From NCBI RefSeq assembly GCF_026240945.1, contig NZ_JAPFPY010000002.1, positions 124,001 to 188,000 of the forward strand: a stretch of 64,000 nucleotides of DNA, written 5' to 3'. Made by a program: the position numbers and the translations under genes. Position 1 is the stretch's first letter. Every line of letters starts with the position of its first letter. The notes below the pieces were generated by a model that made no database searches, had not been told where the DNA came from, and saw only the letters and a program-made list of their open reading frames with translations. Below are positions 23,620 through 32,945 of this stretch, piece after piece. Source of the DNA: Mycolicibacterium sp. J2 (GTDB taxonomy: Bacteria; Actinomycetota; Actinomycetes; Mycobacteriales; Mycobacteriaceae).

Positions 23620-23702
23620 GTGGACGGTAACGACTCGACGGGCGGCGGTGCTGCCTGGATGGCTATGGTTGTGACGCAAATCCCCAAAGGAGAACCCCGC
23701 CC

Positions 23703-24380
23703 ATGACCCGTGAACCCGCGAAGGCCGATCCGGCGGATGTCGCCCGCAAGAAGGCGGCGGCGCCCGCATTGCGGACCGCCCCGGACCCCGTCTGGGTGCT
23801 CAACGACGAGGGTCGGGTCATCGACTACAAGATGCAGGGCATGACCCGGGCTCGCAAGATCCGGAACCGGCTGGGCGAGTTGATCTTCAACAGCTTCATC
23901 ACCTTCATCCCGTCGCACACCATCCGGCAGGGTTACCTGCGCCTGATGGGTGCCAAGATCGGCAAGAACTCGTCCATCCTGCGCGGCACCACCGTGCTGG
24001 ACATCGAGTTCCTCACCATCGGCGACGGCGTGGCCATCGGTTTCCGCTGCCTGCTGGATTCGCGCGCCGGCCTGTACATCGGCAACAACGTCACCGTCGC
24101 CAGCGATGTGCACTTCATCGGCGGCGGGCACGACATCAATCACCCCGACTTCCTGCCGGTGCCGATCCCCACCGTCGTCTGCGACTACGTGTGGATCGCG
24201 TCGCGGGCGATGGTGCTGCCGTCGCTCATCGGCCGCGGTGCCGTGGTGGCCGCCCACGCCCTGGTGAACAAGGACGTGGGTGAGCTGGAGATCGTCGGCG
24301 GCGTCCCGGCCAAGGTGATCGGGAAACGCGACGCGGACGCGCTGAAGTACGAAAACAAGCATCGGCCGCTGTTCTACTGA
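23703..24380 (+). CDS. Hexapeptide-repeat acyl/acetyltransferase
   Basis: The 225-residue protein ends in a left-handed beta-helix: repeated hexads such as KIGKNSSILRGTTV, TIGDGVAIGFRCLLDSRAGLYIGNNVTVASDVHFIGG and the catalytic-site GGHDINHPDF, then a WIASRAMVLPSLIGRGAVVAAHALV coil. This is the WcaF/NodL/maltose O-acetyltransferase pattern, usually acetyl-CoA-dependent O-acetylation of a sugar. An unusual 75-residue N-terminal extension is present. AAAGGAG precedes ATG 23703. The stop shares one base with the start of the next glycosyltransferase (TGATG). Confidence 0.88.
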   Translation: MTREPAKADPADVARKKAAAPALRTAPDPVWVLNDEGRVIDYKMQGMTRARKIRNRLGELIFNSFITFIPSHTIRQGYLRLMGAKIGKNSSILRGTTVLDIEFLTIGDGVAIGFRCLLDSRAGLYIGNNVTVASDVHFIGGGHDINHPDFLPVPIPTVVCDYVWIASRAMVLPSLIGRGAVVAAHALVNKDVGELEIVGGVPAKVIGKRDADALKYENKHRPLFY

Positions 24381-25495
24381 TGGCCGCGTTCGCCGATCAC
24401 CGGCTCGTCTTCATCGCGCCGGCCGAGGGCCAGACGGCGGTGGGCGACTATGCCGAGGACCTCGTCACCGCGCTGCGCCCGCATTTCGGGGAGATCGCCG
24501 AGCACCGGACCCTGGGACCGGGCGGCGACAGCCTGGCCGACCTGCGCCGGCACCGCGCGCAGGTGCGCAGGCTGATCGCCGAGGGCCCGCCGGGCCGGAC
24601 CCTGGTGCACGCCGAACTGTCCACCGGGGTGCTGCCGACGTTCTGGTCGGTGGCGGGGATCGACGGCGTTCCGGTGACCGCGACCGTGCACGACCCGCCG
24701 CAGGGGCTGTGGTTCCTGGCCCGCACCCGTTTCATCGCGAAATCCCGGCTGCTCACCCACGGCATCCACTACCCGCTACGGCCGGTGTCGCGCGCCATCG
24801 AGGGCGCGGTGCACGGCGAGCGGACCCTGGTCGCGCTCACCGAGACCGGCCGGCGGTCCATCGAGCGCACCTATCCGCGCACCCGCACCGCGTTCATCCC
24901 GCACCTGGTGCGCGACCGGCCGGCCATCACGCCGGCGCAGGATCGTCCCAAGGCGGTCGGATTCTTCGGATTCGTCTACCGCGGAAAGGGATTCGAGGAA
25001 ATCGCCCGCATCCGCGCGGAGCTGCCCGACGACATCCTGATCCGGGTGGCCGGCCGCGGCACCGAGTCGCTGCCGCGGGCCGACGGTATCGAGATCCTGG
25101 GCGGGGTGGACGGCCCCGCCGAGGATGCCTTCTTCGCGTCGGTGCGGGCCATCGCGCTGCCGTACGGCAAGCGGCACTTCTACGCCGAGACCTACCCGGC
25201 CTCCGGAGTGGTCGCCCACTCCATGGCCTACAGCACCCCCGTGGTGTGCACCGGGTACGGCTCCCTGGCCGAACTCGGCACCGCCGACGGGGTGGTCACC
25301 GTGCCACCCGTCGAGGGTGAGGTGGCCGCCGGCCTGGCCCGCGAGATCACCGCGCTGCTGAACGACCGCGACCGGCTCACCGAACTGGGCCGCAACGCCG
25401 ATGCTGCCCGGCACGCCCGGTCGGCCGCGCGCACCGCCGAGGCGTTCGTGCAGTTGTGGTCGCGCACCCTGGCCGGGCAGCCGGAAGATGCCTGA
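24380..25495 (+). CDS. Glycosyltransferase, GT4-like (second)
   Basis: The 371-residue protein has a GT-B layout. The N-terminal half contains LVFIAPAEGQTAVGDYAEDLV and TATVHDPPQGLWFLART, and the C-terminal half has VGFFGFVYRGKGFEEIARI, ILIRVAGRGTES and SGVVAHSMAYSTPVVCTGYGSLAEL. The usual Ex7E motif is not clear (YAETYPASGVVAHSM is the nearest), so the fold is firmer than the family. It is coupled by one-base overlap to the acetyltransferase upstream and by eight bases to the flippase downstream. Confidence 0.8.
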   Translation: MAAFADHRLVFIAPAEGQTAVGDYAEDLVTALRPHFGEIAEHRTLGPGGDSLADLRRHRAQVRRLIAEGPPGRTLVHAELSTGVLPTFWSVAGIDGVPVTATVHDPPQGLWFLARTRFIAKSRLLTHGIHYPLRPVSRAIEGAVHGERTLVALTETGRRSIERTYPRTRTAFIPHLVRDRPAITPAQDRPKAVGFFGFVYRGKGFEEIARIRAELPDDILIRVAGRGTESLPRADGIEILGGVDGPAEDAFFASVRAIALPYGKRHFYAETYPASGVVAHSMAYSTPVVCTGYGSLAELGTADGVVTVPPVEGEVAAGLAREITALLNDRDRLTELGRNADAARHARSAARTAEAFVQLWSRTLAGQPEDA

Positions 25496-26672
25496 GCCGG
25501 CGCCCGAGCAGGTCTCCCGAGGGGCGGACGAGCACGCCGGCACCTCCAAGCACCTGATCCAGACCCTGTGGGCGGTGTTCTGGTTGTACGGCGGCCGCGG
25601 TGTCGGGCTGCTGTGGACCGTCCTGCTGATCGGGCACCTCGGCGTCGCCGACTACGGCCGCTACGGCATGGCCTATGCGTGCTTCTCGCTGATCGGGCCG
25701 CCGCTGGACAACCCGTTCGCGGTCCGGTCGGTGCGCGAGTCGCAGGAACGTTTCCTCGCCGAACGCACCACCCGCTATCTGCTCGGGGTGGCGCTGATGC
25801 TGGTCGGCGCCGCGCTGGTCGAGGTCAACTACATCGCCTGGTTCGGGTTGTTCGTGGCCGGCGGCGAGATCGCGCTGAAATCCTGGCAGAGCCAGGCCGC
25901 CAGGGACGGGCAGCCGCAACGCGTCGCACAGATCGACACCTTCCGTCAGGTGGCCAGCGTGGTGATGGCCGCCGGCTACCTGTTCATCGCCGACGAACCG
26001 ACGCTGCAGGCGGCCAGCCTGTGGTTGGTATCGCCGTACGCCGTGGCCGCGGTGGGCATCGCCTTCGTCGTGCCGCGGCACCGGCCGGGACTGCCGGGCT
26101 CGCCGAAACTGATCGCCATCCTGGTCGGTGAAACCCTCGGGCTGGCTGCCTATCTGCAGGGCGACGTGCTGCTGCTGGGCTGGCTCACCAACGACACCAT
26201 CGTCGGCTACTACGCCATCACCACCACCGCCACCATCGCCGTGGTCGCCGTCGGGCAGTCCTTCGGGATGTCCTACAACCACACGCTGCGGGCGGGGGAG
26301 GGCGACCTGTCGGCCGGCCCGCCGCTGAAGAGCACGCTGATCCTCGGCGCGGCGGCGGGATTGTTGATCCTGCTCGCGGGCATAGGTCTGCTCATCTCGC
26401 CGGCCCCCGAGCAACTCGCGTTGGCGATGATGGTCATGTCGCTGTTCTGCGCCATGCGCACCATCAGCTCGGTGTTCCAGGCGGTGCTCTACAACCAGCG
26501 CCGCGACGGGATCCGGCTGGCCGCCAACCTCGGTCTGGTCCCGGTGAAGTTGGGCTTGGTCGCGCTGCTGGTCGGTGCGGGCGCGGTGGGCGCGGCCATC
26601 GCGACCGTCATCACCGACGCCATCCTGCTGGCCATCTACGCCCGCGTGCTCTACCGGAAAGTGGATCGGTGA
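25488..26672 (+). CDS. Wzx-type polysaccharide flippase
   Basis: The 394-residue protein is almost all hydrophobic helices, about eleven or twelve, in the MATE/Wzx arrangement: TLWAVFWLYGGRGVGLLWTVLLIGHLGVADYG at the start, YLQGDVLLLGWLTNDTIVGYYAITTTATIA in the middle, and ANLGLVPVKLGLVALLVGAGAVGAAIAT near the end. It should flip the undecaprenyl-linked repeat unit across the inner membrane. ATG at 25488 lies within the end of the preceding gene. Its stop overlaps the next gene by four bases (GTGA). Together with the polymerase and chain-length genes it marks a Wzx/Wzy pathway. Confidence 0.88.
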   Translation: MPEPAPEQVSRGADEHAGTSKHLIQTLWAVFWLYGGRGVGLLWTVLLIGHLGVADYGRYGMAYACFSLIGPPLDNPFAVRSVRESQERFLAERTTRYLLGVALMLVGAALVEVNYIAWFGLFVAGGEIALKSWQSQAARDGQPQRVAQIDTFRQVASVVMAAGYLFIADEPTLQAASLWLVSPYAVAAVGIAFVVPRHRPGLPGSPKLIAILVGETLGLAAYLQGDVLLLGWLTNDTIVGYYAITTTATIAVVAVGQSFGMSYNHTLRAGEGDLSAGPPLKSTLILGAAAGLLILLAGIGLLISPAPEQLALAMMVMSLFCAMRTISSVFQAVLYNQRRDGIRLAANLGLVPVKLGLVALLVGAGAVGAAIATVITDAILLAIYARVLYRKVDR

Positions 26673-27835
26673 CGAGAACCAACCCCAGGACCGAGGTGAC
26701 GTTCCTGCTGTCCAAGGATCCCGTCGCCGAGCACGGCGGCGACCTGGAGCTGTCCCGGCTGGTGATGGGTCTGGCCTCGGATTCGTATGCGGTGTCGGCG
26801 ATCTGCCTGTCGCACCAGCCGCCGGGTGAGTTGGACACCGATATCGTCCCCGGGGGCCTGCCGCTGACCCGGGTGCCCAAGTCGGGGGTGCGGCCGGCGC
26901 GACTGCTGATCGATGCCGCCCGCAGCCGGCGCAGCCTGGTGCACGTCCGGTTCGACAACGACGCACTGGTCCGTGCCATCGACGCCTCGGCGGCCGACAT
27001 CTTCGTCGCGGAGCACAGCTACATGGCCGAATCCTTCTTGCGCAGCCGGCATTCCGGCTCCGCCCGGTTCGTGGTCAACACCCACGTCAGCGAGTCACTG
27101 GTGTGGCGGGCGAGTCGCGGCCTGCTGGGCCGGCTGCAGGTCGGTCAGCTGCTGCGCGACGAGGTCCGGGTGGCCCGCGCCGCCGACGCGGTCGGCACGT
27201 TCGACGCCGAGGAGGCCGAGTTCTACCGCAGGCGCGGGGTGCGCGACGCCCGCTGGCTGGACCTGACGCTGCAACCGCTGGATCAGGTCGACGTGGCCGC
27301 CACGCCGCCCCGGCTGGTGCTGATGGGCACCCGGGACTGGCCGCCGAACCAGGAGGCCTTCCTGGAAGCCCTGCGGCTGTGGCCGCGGATCTGTGCCGGT
27401 ATCCCCGGCGCCGAGCTGTGCGTGATCGGCGCGAAACACTCCACGGCGCCGGAACCGCACTACCCCAGCGGAGTTCGCGATCTGGGGTTCGTCGACGACC
27501 TGCCGGCATTCCTGGCCACCTGCCGGTCGATGATCGCGCCGATCCGCACGGGTGGCGGTGTGCGGGTCAAGATCCTGGACGCCGCCAGGATGGGGCTGCC
27601 GGTCGTCGGCAGCAGCCCGGCCGTCGGATCACTCGGGCAGCTGCTCGAGCTCGGGGTCCACGACGACGACGAGGCGTTCATCGCCGAATGCCGGCGCTAC
27701 CTGCTCGACGCCGGTGCCGCCGCGGACGCCGGCGACCGGCTGTACCGGCTGAACCGTCAATATTGGGAGCAGCGGCGCCCGCACCGAACCGTCGAGGGAC
27801 TGTTGTCGGGGACGGTGCCGGCGCAGGCCGGCTGA
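26669..27835 (+). CDS. Glycosyltransferase, GT4 type (third)
   Basis: The 388-residue protein has a GT-B layout. The N-terminal half includes VTFLLSKDPVAEHGGDLELSRLV and FVAEHSYMAESFL. The donor half contains LVLMGTRDWPPNQEAFLEAL, PGAELCVIGAKH, VRDLGFVDDLPAFLATCRSMIAPIRTGGGVRVKILDAARMGLPVV; the last run is typical of GT4 members that lack the plain Ex7E box. It starts with GTG overlapping the flippase stop. It probably adds another sugar of the repeat unit. Confidence 0.85.
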   Translation: MTRTNPRTEVTFLLSKDPVAEHGGDLELSRLVMGLASDSYAVSAICLSHQPPGELDTDIVPGGLPLTRVPKSGVRPARLLIDAARSRRSLVHVRFDNDALVRAIDASAADIFVAEHSYMAESFLRSRHSGSARFVVNTHVSESLVWRASRGLLGRLQVGQLLRDEVRVARAADAVGTFDAEEAEFYRRRGVRDARWLDLTLQPLDQVDVAATPPRLVLMGTRDWPPNQEAFLEALRLWPRICAGIPGAELCVIGAKHSTAPEPHYPSGVRDLGFVDDLPAFLATCRSMIAPIRTGGGVRVKILDAARMGLPVVGSSPAVGSLGQLLELGVHDDDEAFIAECRRYLLDAGAAADAGDRLYRLNRQYWEQRRPHRTVEGLLSGTVPAQAG

Positions 27836-27841
27836 CCGCGA

Positions 27842-29311
27842 CTAACCCGGAGCGCGGGCCGGGGCCGCGGTGGCCGGTATGCGCGCCGCGCCCGGCGCGG
27901 TCTCGACCACGTGGGCCGTTTGCCGGAGTTCGTCGGCGTACGCCAGGAAGGTCAGGAAGATCGTGTACAGGAACACGATCTGCGGGATGACCACCACGGG
28001 GTGATCCAGATTCAACGCGACGACCGAGAAACCGATAAAGACACCGCCATACAGAGCGCGGGGTAACGAGTTTGCTCGCAGCAGCCGGAATCCGATCACG
28101 CACCCGATGATCACCATCGCGATGAACGCGATGCCGACAAAGATGCCGGCGCGGTGGATGGCGATCAGCGGTGCATTGGAGACGAAATTCTGGATAAATG
28201 CGTAGGCGCCGTCTTTGAATTCGCGCTGCGACCAACCCCAGCCGAACAACCAATGCCCGCTCATGCGGCCGGGGAATTCCCGGATCGAGTCCATGCGGTC
28301 GGTGGCGCCGGCGTCATTCGAGCCCAGAGTGCCCAATAGTCGGGTGCGCACCGAGGGCACCAGCATGGCCGTCGTGAACGCCACGATGAGCGCACCCACC
28401 AACAGCTGGCGGTCCCGCGAGCGCATCTTGTGGAACAGGAACACCAGGGCCACGCCGACCAGCGTGGTGACGATCGCCGACCGGCTCAGGGTCAGGGCGA
28501 TGGCCAGGCCGAGGATGGTCACCGCCACCGCGCGCTGCCAGCCCACCAGCAGGATCATCGCGATGACGAAGGCGATCACCAGGCCGATTCCGGCGGCGTT
28601 GGGATCCAGCCACAGGCCGCCGAGGCGGGTGAAGCTCTGGCTGCCCATGCCCACGGCGAACCGGTCCGTGCGCGGCAGATTCGAGACACCGCCGGTGAAA
28701 TAGAACCGCTCGGTGTTGGCCACCGCATAGCCGAACAGCCGAAATGGCTGCAGCAGCATCTGATTGGAGCCAATTGCCACCGACGCGATACCGAATGCGG
28801 CATTGAATGTCGCCGCGTAGACGAAGATGCGGCCGAATTTGGCGAGATGTTCGGCGGGCAGCGCGAGCAGGGCGAAGAACGCGGATGTCGCGATGGCCCA
28901 TTTCGTGTAGTCCATGACATTCACGATCGAGGTGTAGGTGCACACCATCGCGATGCCGGAGACGATGACCAGGATCAGGACCGCCTTGGCCAGTGTCGGC
29001 CACCTCTTGGTCGCGGTCGGGTGCACCCACGCGGCGAGCAAAGCCCCCGCGGCGAACGGAAGGTACAGCGGCACGTGCACACCGGGGAAGTAACCGAACG
29101 GCAGCGCGCCGATGGCAATCGCCATGCCCCAGTACAGCCACAGCGGATGACGCAGCCCGATGTACACGCCGACGGCGAGCGCCAGCAGCGCGGCGACGCC
29201 CAGGATCGCGATTTTCCCGCCGACCGCGGCGGCGGCGCCGACCCCGGCGGCCAACACAATGATTACGGCGCCGATGACCACATCGCGCCGGGATATCGCG
29301 CCCAGATTCAT
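27842..29311 (-). CDS. O-antigen polymerase/ligase-like membrane protein (Wzy candidate)
   Basis: The 489-residue protein has about twelve membrane helices and a large outside loop, as in Wzy and WaaL proteins. After the middle helices comes the family region GGLWLDPNAAGIGLVIAFVIAM, then LALTLSRSAIVTTLVGVALVFL and a periplasmic loop with RMDSIREFPGRMSGHWLFGWGWSQ (the Wzy_C/O-antigen ligase signature with conserved Arg and His). It should polymerise flipped repeat units on the outer face. ATG at 29311 is chosen; ATG at 29350 would add 13 residues. It is the only core export gene on the minus strand, facing the third glycosyltransferase six bases away and diverging from the co-polymerase. Confidence 0.86.
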   Translation of the reverse strand: MNLGAISRRDVVIGAVIIVLAAGVGAAAAVGGKIAILGVAALLALAVGVYIGLRHPLWLYWGMAIAIGALPFGYFPGVHVPLYLPFAAGALLAAWVHPTATKRWPTLAKAVLILVIVSGIAMVCTYTSIVNVMDYTKWAIATSAFFALLALPAEHLAKFGRIFVYAATFNAAFGIASVAIGSNQMLLQPFRLFGYAVANTERFYFTGGVSNLPRTDRFAVGMGSQSFTRLGGLWLDPNAAGIGLVIAFVIAMILLVGWQRAVAVTILGLAIALTLSRSAIVTTLVGVALVFLFHKMRSRDRQLLVGALIVAFTTAMLVPSVRTRLLGTLGSNDAGATDRMDSIREFPGRMSGHWLFGWGWSQREFKDGAYAFIQNFVSNAPLIAIHRAGIFVGIAFIAMVIIGCVIGFRLLRANSLPRALYGGVFIGFSVVALNLDHPVVVIPQIVFLYTIFLTFLAYADELRQTAHVVETAPGAARIPATAAPARAPG

Positions 29312-29494
29312 TTCGGACCCGCCCTCATCCGGCAATGATGTCCACTGCATTGTTGCACCCGCCACGCATTTAACTATCCTTGCATTGGTTTCGCTGGACG
29401 TGCCACCAGGGTGCGGCCGGCATCCGGTGTGCAACCTTGTCGCGGACGCTATCGTTGCACTGTTGTCTCGACTGAGAGCGAATGGGAGTGCTTC

Positions 29495-30940
29495 TTGGCC
29501 ATCGGTGATTACCTGCGCATTTTCCGCAGGCTGTGGTGGGTGGTTGTGGGGGCACTGGCGATCGGAGCCGTGGTGGGGTACCTGACCACCTTGTTTTCCA
29601 CACCGCAGTACGCATCGACCGTCCGACTGTTCGTCACGACCCAGAGCGGTACCTCGGTCGGTGACGCCTACCAGAACAACTTGTTCTCGCAAGAACGTGT
29701 CTTCTCCTACGCGGGCCTGGCCACCAGTGAGCAGGTGGCCGTGCGCGCCGTCGACCAGCTGAAGGCGCCCATCACCACCGACGAGCTGCGCGCGAAGATC
29801 ACCGCGGTGCCCATGCCGCAGACCGTGCTGCTCGACGTGACCGTCAAGGACGCCGACCCGGCCGCGGCGCAGCGGTACGCCAACGCCGTCGCCGATCAGC
29901 TGGTCAAGGTGACCGCCGAGCTGGAGACGTCGCGGCGCGGCGGCGAGGCCGCGGCGGGTGCGGTGATCGTCGACGAGGCCAGCTACGGCACCTTGGTGCC
30001 GTCCATGGGCCTGGCCACCCGGATCGCGGCCGGTGCCGTGGGCGGTTTGCTGGTCGGCGTGCTCATCGCCCTGGCCATCGGGGCATCGGATACCAAGCTG
30101 CGCCGCCGCGAGCGCGTCGAGGAAGTGTCCGGCGTGGCGCTGCTCGGCACCCTGATCGAGGACGACAGCCGCGACGGTGTCGTCGACATCGCCGCGGGCG
30201 GGCCCGCCGTCGAACGGTTGCGGGAACTGCGCACCAACGTGCAGTTCGCCCGCACCCCGGGCGGGCAGCAGCCGCGGGTCATCGCGGTCACCAGCCCGTC
30301 CCCGCAGGACGGGCGGTCCTCCACCGCGGTCGACCTGGCCGTGGCGTTCGCCGAGGCCGGCCACTCCGTGCTGCTGGTCGACGGGGACCTGGTGAACCCG
30401 TCGCTGCCGGCGCTGCTGAAACTGGCCCCCGAGGACACCGCTCGGGCCGCAGCCAACGGCTTCACCACGCTGGTCGCCGGCCAGCACGACATCTCCGAGA
30501 CCGTCATCGACGTCGCCGATCGCGGCTTCTCGCTGCTCGCGGCCGGACCGGTGCCGTCGGTGCGCGGTGAGCTGTGGGGCGACGAGGCGGTGCCGCGCGT
30601 GCTCGAGGTGCTGCGCAGGCACTTCGACTACGTGATCATCGACACCCCGCCGCTGACCAAGTACTCCGACGGCGCGGTGGCCGCGGCGCTCGGCGACGGG
30701 GCCCTGGTGCTCGGCCGGATCGGCCACACCAAGTCCTCGGCGCTGCGCAAGGCCCTCAGGGTGCTCGACACCGCCCACGCGGGAGTGCTCGGTGTGGTGG
30801 CCACCTGCGAGCCGGGCCATCGCCGGGAATTGACCGGACACCGCAAGCAGCAGAACGCCGCCGGTGACCAGGGTGCGTCACAGGACGGTCCGGATGAGGA
30901 CGGCGCACGCCACCTCGCCAGGTCGCAGACCACGGGTTAA
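29495..30940 (+). CDS. Wzz/CpsD-type co-polymerase with degenerate tyrosine-kinase domain
   Basis: The 481-residue protein begins with a Wzz half: a first membrane helix (LWWVVVGALAIGAVVGYLTT), an external helical region, and a second helix (AAGAVGGLLVGVLIALAIG) near residue 190. A cytoplasmic BY-kinase-like domain follows (TSPSPQDGRSSTAVDLAVAF, VLLVDGDLVNPSLPALL, YVIIDTPPL with Asp383). The P-loop Lys is replaced by Arg274, and the C-terminal tail has no Tyr cluster, so autophosphorylation is doubtful. Such proteins set chain length with Wzy. The start is TTG at 29495 with GGGAG upstream. The next gene begins inside its 3' end. Confidence 0.85.
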   Translation: MAIGDYLRIFRRLWWVVVGALAIGAVVGYLTTLFSTPQYASTVRLFVTTQSGTSVGDAYQNNLFSQERVFSYAGLATSEQVAVRAVDQLKAPITTDELRAKITAVPMPQTVLLDVTVKDADPAAAQRYANAVADQLVKVTAELETSRRGGEAAAGAVIVDEASYGTLVPSMGLATRIAAGAVGGLLVGVLIALAIGASDTKLRRRERVEEVSGVALLGTLIEDDSRDGVVDIAAGGPAVERLRELRTNVQFARTPGGQQPRVIAVTSPSPQDGRSSTAVDLAVAFAEAGHSVLLVDGDLVNPSLPALLKLAPEDTARAAANGFTTLVAGQHDISETVIDVADRGFSLLAAGPVPSVRGELWGDEAVPRVLEVLRRHFDYVIIDTPPLTKYSDGAVAAALGDGALVLGRIGHTKSSALRKALRVLDTAHAGVLGVVATCEPGHRRELTGHRKQQNAAGDQGASQDGPDEDGARHLARSQTTG

Positions 30941-32201
30941 GTCGGTGTCCACGCTGGTGTCGCGGACGGCCGCCCTGCTGGTGGCCGCCGCATCGGTGGT
31001 GTTCCTGGTGTCGGCATGTGCGCCGGCACCCGCACCGCCACCGCCGGACGAGACGCCGGCGATCAAGACCTTGACGCCGCCGTTCAACGGCAAGCCGCGA
31101 CTGTCCCCGCCCGATATGACCGATGACGGTCCGGGCTCGCTGATCTCGGTGGAGCCGCTCAAGGGCGCGGACCTGCTCGACCAGGACGACGCCACCTACA
31201 TGCGGGTGGTCTACCGGTCCACGTCCGGGGTCGACGGTTCGCCGACCCAGGTGTCCGGTGCGATCGCCATCCCGCCGGGCAACCCGCCCAAGGGCGGCTG
31301 GCCCATCCTGGCGTTCGGTCAGGGCACCAAGGGCGTGCTCAACAAATGCGCCAGCAGTCTGTACGGCAGCCTGCCGCTGAACCAGTGGACCATGTCGGTG
31401 TTCGTGCAGGCGGGTTTCGCCGTCGCCGTCACCGATTTCCAGGGCGCCGGGGTCGAGGGCTTCCAGCATCCGTTCCTGGACGCAAAAACCTACGGCTTCA
31501 ACGTGATCGACTCGGTGCGCGCGGCACGCCGGGTCGGTGCGGACCTCAGCGACAAGTGGCTGGCCTACGGGCACTCGGCCGGTGGCCTGGCGGTCTGGGC
31601 GGCCGCCGAACAGGCGCCCAGCTACGGCAAGGGCCTGAACCTGCTGGGCACGGTGTCGATGGCGCCGGCCGCGGACATGTCCGGACTGGCCGACGCCGCC
31701 TGGAACGAGACGCTCACCCCGGACCAGCGGATCACCATGGTGTTCGCGCTGCAGTCGCTCAAGTGGTTCCACCCGGAGATGGACCTGGACGCCTACCGGC
31801 GCGGTGCCACTGCGCAGAACTGGGATGAGCTGCTGGACTGTATCCCGCCGAACTTCGACGACATCGCCCGGGTGCGCTCGCTGATGACCAACGCCGACCT
31901 GAAACCGGCCACCTACGAAGACGTGGTGTGGCTGCGCGACCGACTGCAGGAACTGGCCGTGCCGCAGGCGCGCATCGAGACGCCGATCATCGTCGGCTAC
32001 GGCACGCAGGACACCTTGGTCAACGAGAAATGGTTCGAACGGGCCCTGGACCGGGCCTGTGCGATGGGCAGCCCGATGGAGATCAGGAAGGGCCCGGGGA
32101 AGGGGCACGCCGATCTGGACAGCGGGTACACCCTGCCCTGGCTGATGGACCGGCTGGCCGGTATCGCCCCACCGCCGGATGACTGCGCGGGCCGAAGTTG
32201 A
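30894..32201 (+). CDS. Secreted LIP-family lipase, lipoprotein (paralogue 1)
   Basis: The 435-residue protein is an alpha/beta hydrolase of the secretory lipase (LIP) family. A basic N-terminus and hydrophobic segment end in the lipobox VSAC, so it should be a surface lipoprotein. The triad is Ser228 in YGHSAGG, Asp373 in GYGTQDTLV and His405 in GKGHADLD. The oxyanion region is FGQGTKGV...KCASS, less like the others' HGTxG...CAPS. ATG at 30894 has AGGA upstream but overlaps the kinase-like gene by 47 bases; GTG at 30945 would also leave a complete signal peptide. Its stop overlaps the second Wzz gene by four bases. The natural substrate is unknown. Confidence 0.85.
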   Translation: MRTAHATSPGRRPRVKSVSTLVSRTAALLVAAASVVFLVSACAPAPAPPPPDETPAIKTLTPPFNGKPRLSPPDMTDDGPGSLISVEPLKGADLLDQDDATYMRVVYRSTSGVDGSPTQVSGAIAIPPGNPPKGGWPILAFGQGTKGVLNKCASSLYGSLPLNQWTMSVFVQAGFAVAVTDFQGAGVEGFQHPFLDAKTYGFNVIDSVRAARRVGADLSDKWLAYGHSAGGLAVWAAAEQAPSYGKGLNLLGTVSMAPAADMSGLADAAWNETLTPDQRITMVFALQSLKWFHPEMDLDAYRRGATAQNWDELLDCIPPNFDDIARVRSLMTNADLKPATYEDVVWLRDRLQELAVPQARIETPIIVGYGTQDTLVNEKWFERALDRACAMGSPMEIRKGPGKGHADLDSGYTLPWLMDRLAGIAPPPDDCAGRS

Positions 32202-32932
32202 GAGCCCCGGTCGACGTCCCGCGGTTCCGCGACTACCTGAAGATCATCGCCGGCGGGTGGCTGGTCATCTTGCTCGCCACGCTGGCCTCGGCGGGTGCGG
32301 CGTACGGGGCGCAACAGTTGCTGCGCGACCGCGACTACGAGGCGTCGGTGTTGTTGATGGCGCAGGTGGCCGGTGACCCGGCCACCTTCTCGGCCTACGC
32401 CGGCGGGATGGGCGCCAACGCCCGCATCGCCACCTATGTGGGGCTGGCGCAGTCGGATCTGGTGGCCCGGCGCGCCATCGATCAGATCCCGGGTGTCGGG
32501 ATGACGCCGGAACAGTTGATCGCCGAGACCTCGGCCACCTGGGAGCCCGGCGGGGTGAACCGGTTCGGCCGGCCCAACTCGGCCCTACTGCGGGTGAAGG
32601 TCACCGATCCGGATCCGCGCCGCGCCGTCGGATTGGTCAATGCGGTGGCGGCCAACCTGATGGCCATCTCGCGGGAGCTGGAATGGATCCAGTCCCAGCC
32701 CACCGACCCGATCCAGTACACCGGCCCGATCGCCGAACTGGTGCCGGTGGACGCCGCGACGACGGCCACCAGGGTGCCCGCGCCGATGCTCAAGGGTGTC
32801 GCGGTGGGCGCCGGGGTGGGTTTCGCGCTCAGCCTGATCCTGGTGCTCGCGGTGGGCATCACCCGGGACAAGGTGTTGACCCCGGCACAGCTGAATCACA
32901 TTGCCAAGCAGGCGATGTCCGGTAACGCGTAG
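32198..32932 (+). CDS. Second Wzz-type chain-length protein without kinase domain
   Basis: The 244-residue protein has the Wzz layout: a short cytoplasmic start, helix 1 (GGWLVILLATLASAGAAYGA), about 150 external residues with VKVTDPDPRRAVGLVNAVAANLM, and helix 2 (GVAVGAGVGFALSLILVLAVGI) before a short tail. It lacks the ATPase part seen in the protein at 29495-30940. It starts with TTG overlapping the lipase stop by four bases (TTGA). It may be a partner or regulator of that co-polymerase. Confidence 0.83.
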   Translation: MRAPVDVPRFRDYLKIIAGGWLVILLATLASAGAAYGAQQLLRDRDYEASVLLMAQVAGDPATFSAYAGGMGANARIATYVGLAQSDLVARRAIDQIPGVGMTPEQLIAETSATWEPGGVNRFGRPNSALLRVKVTDPDPRRAVGLVNAVAANLMAISRELEWIQSQPTDPIQYTGPIAELVPVDAATTATRVPAPMLKGVAVGAGVGFALSLILVLAVGITRDKVLTPAQLNHIAKQAMSGNA

Positions 32933-32945
32933 GAGAGGGTTGCGG

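Noticed and set aside
29312..30841. Long upstream extension of the polymerase gene on the minus strand
   Set aside because: It is antisense to the Wzz/kinase-like gene, and the hydrophobic protein begins only at the Met encoded at 29311.
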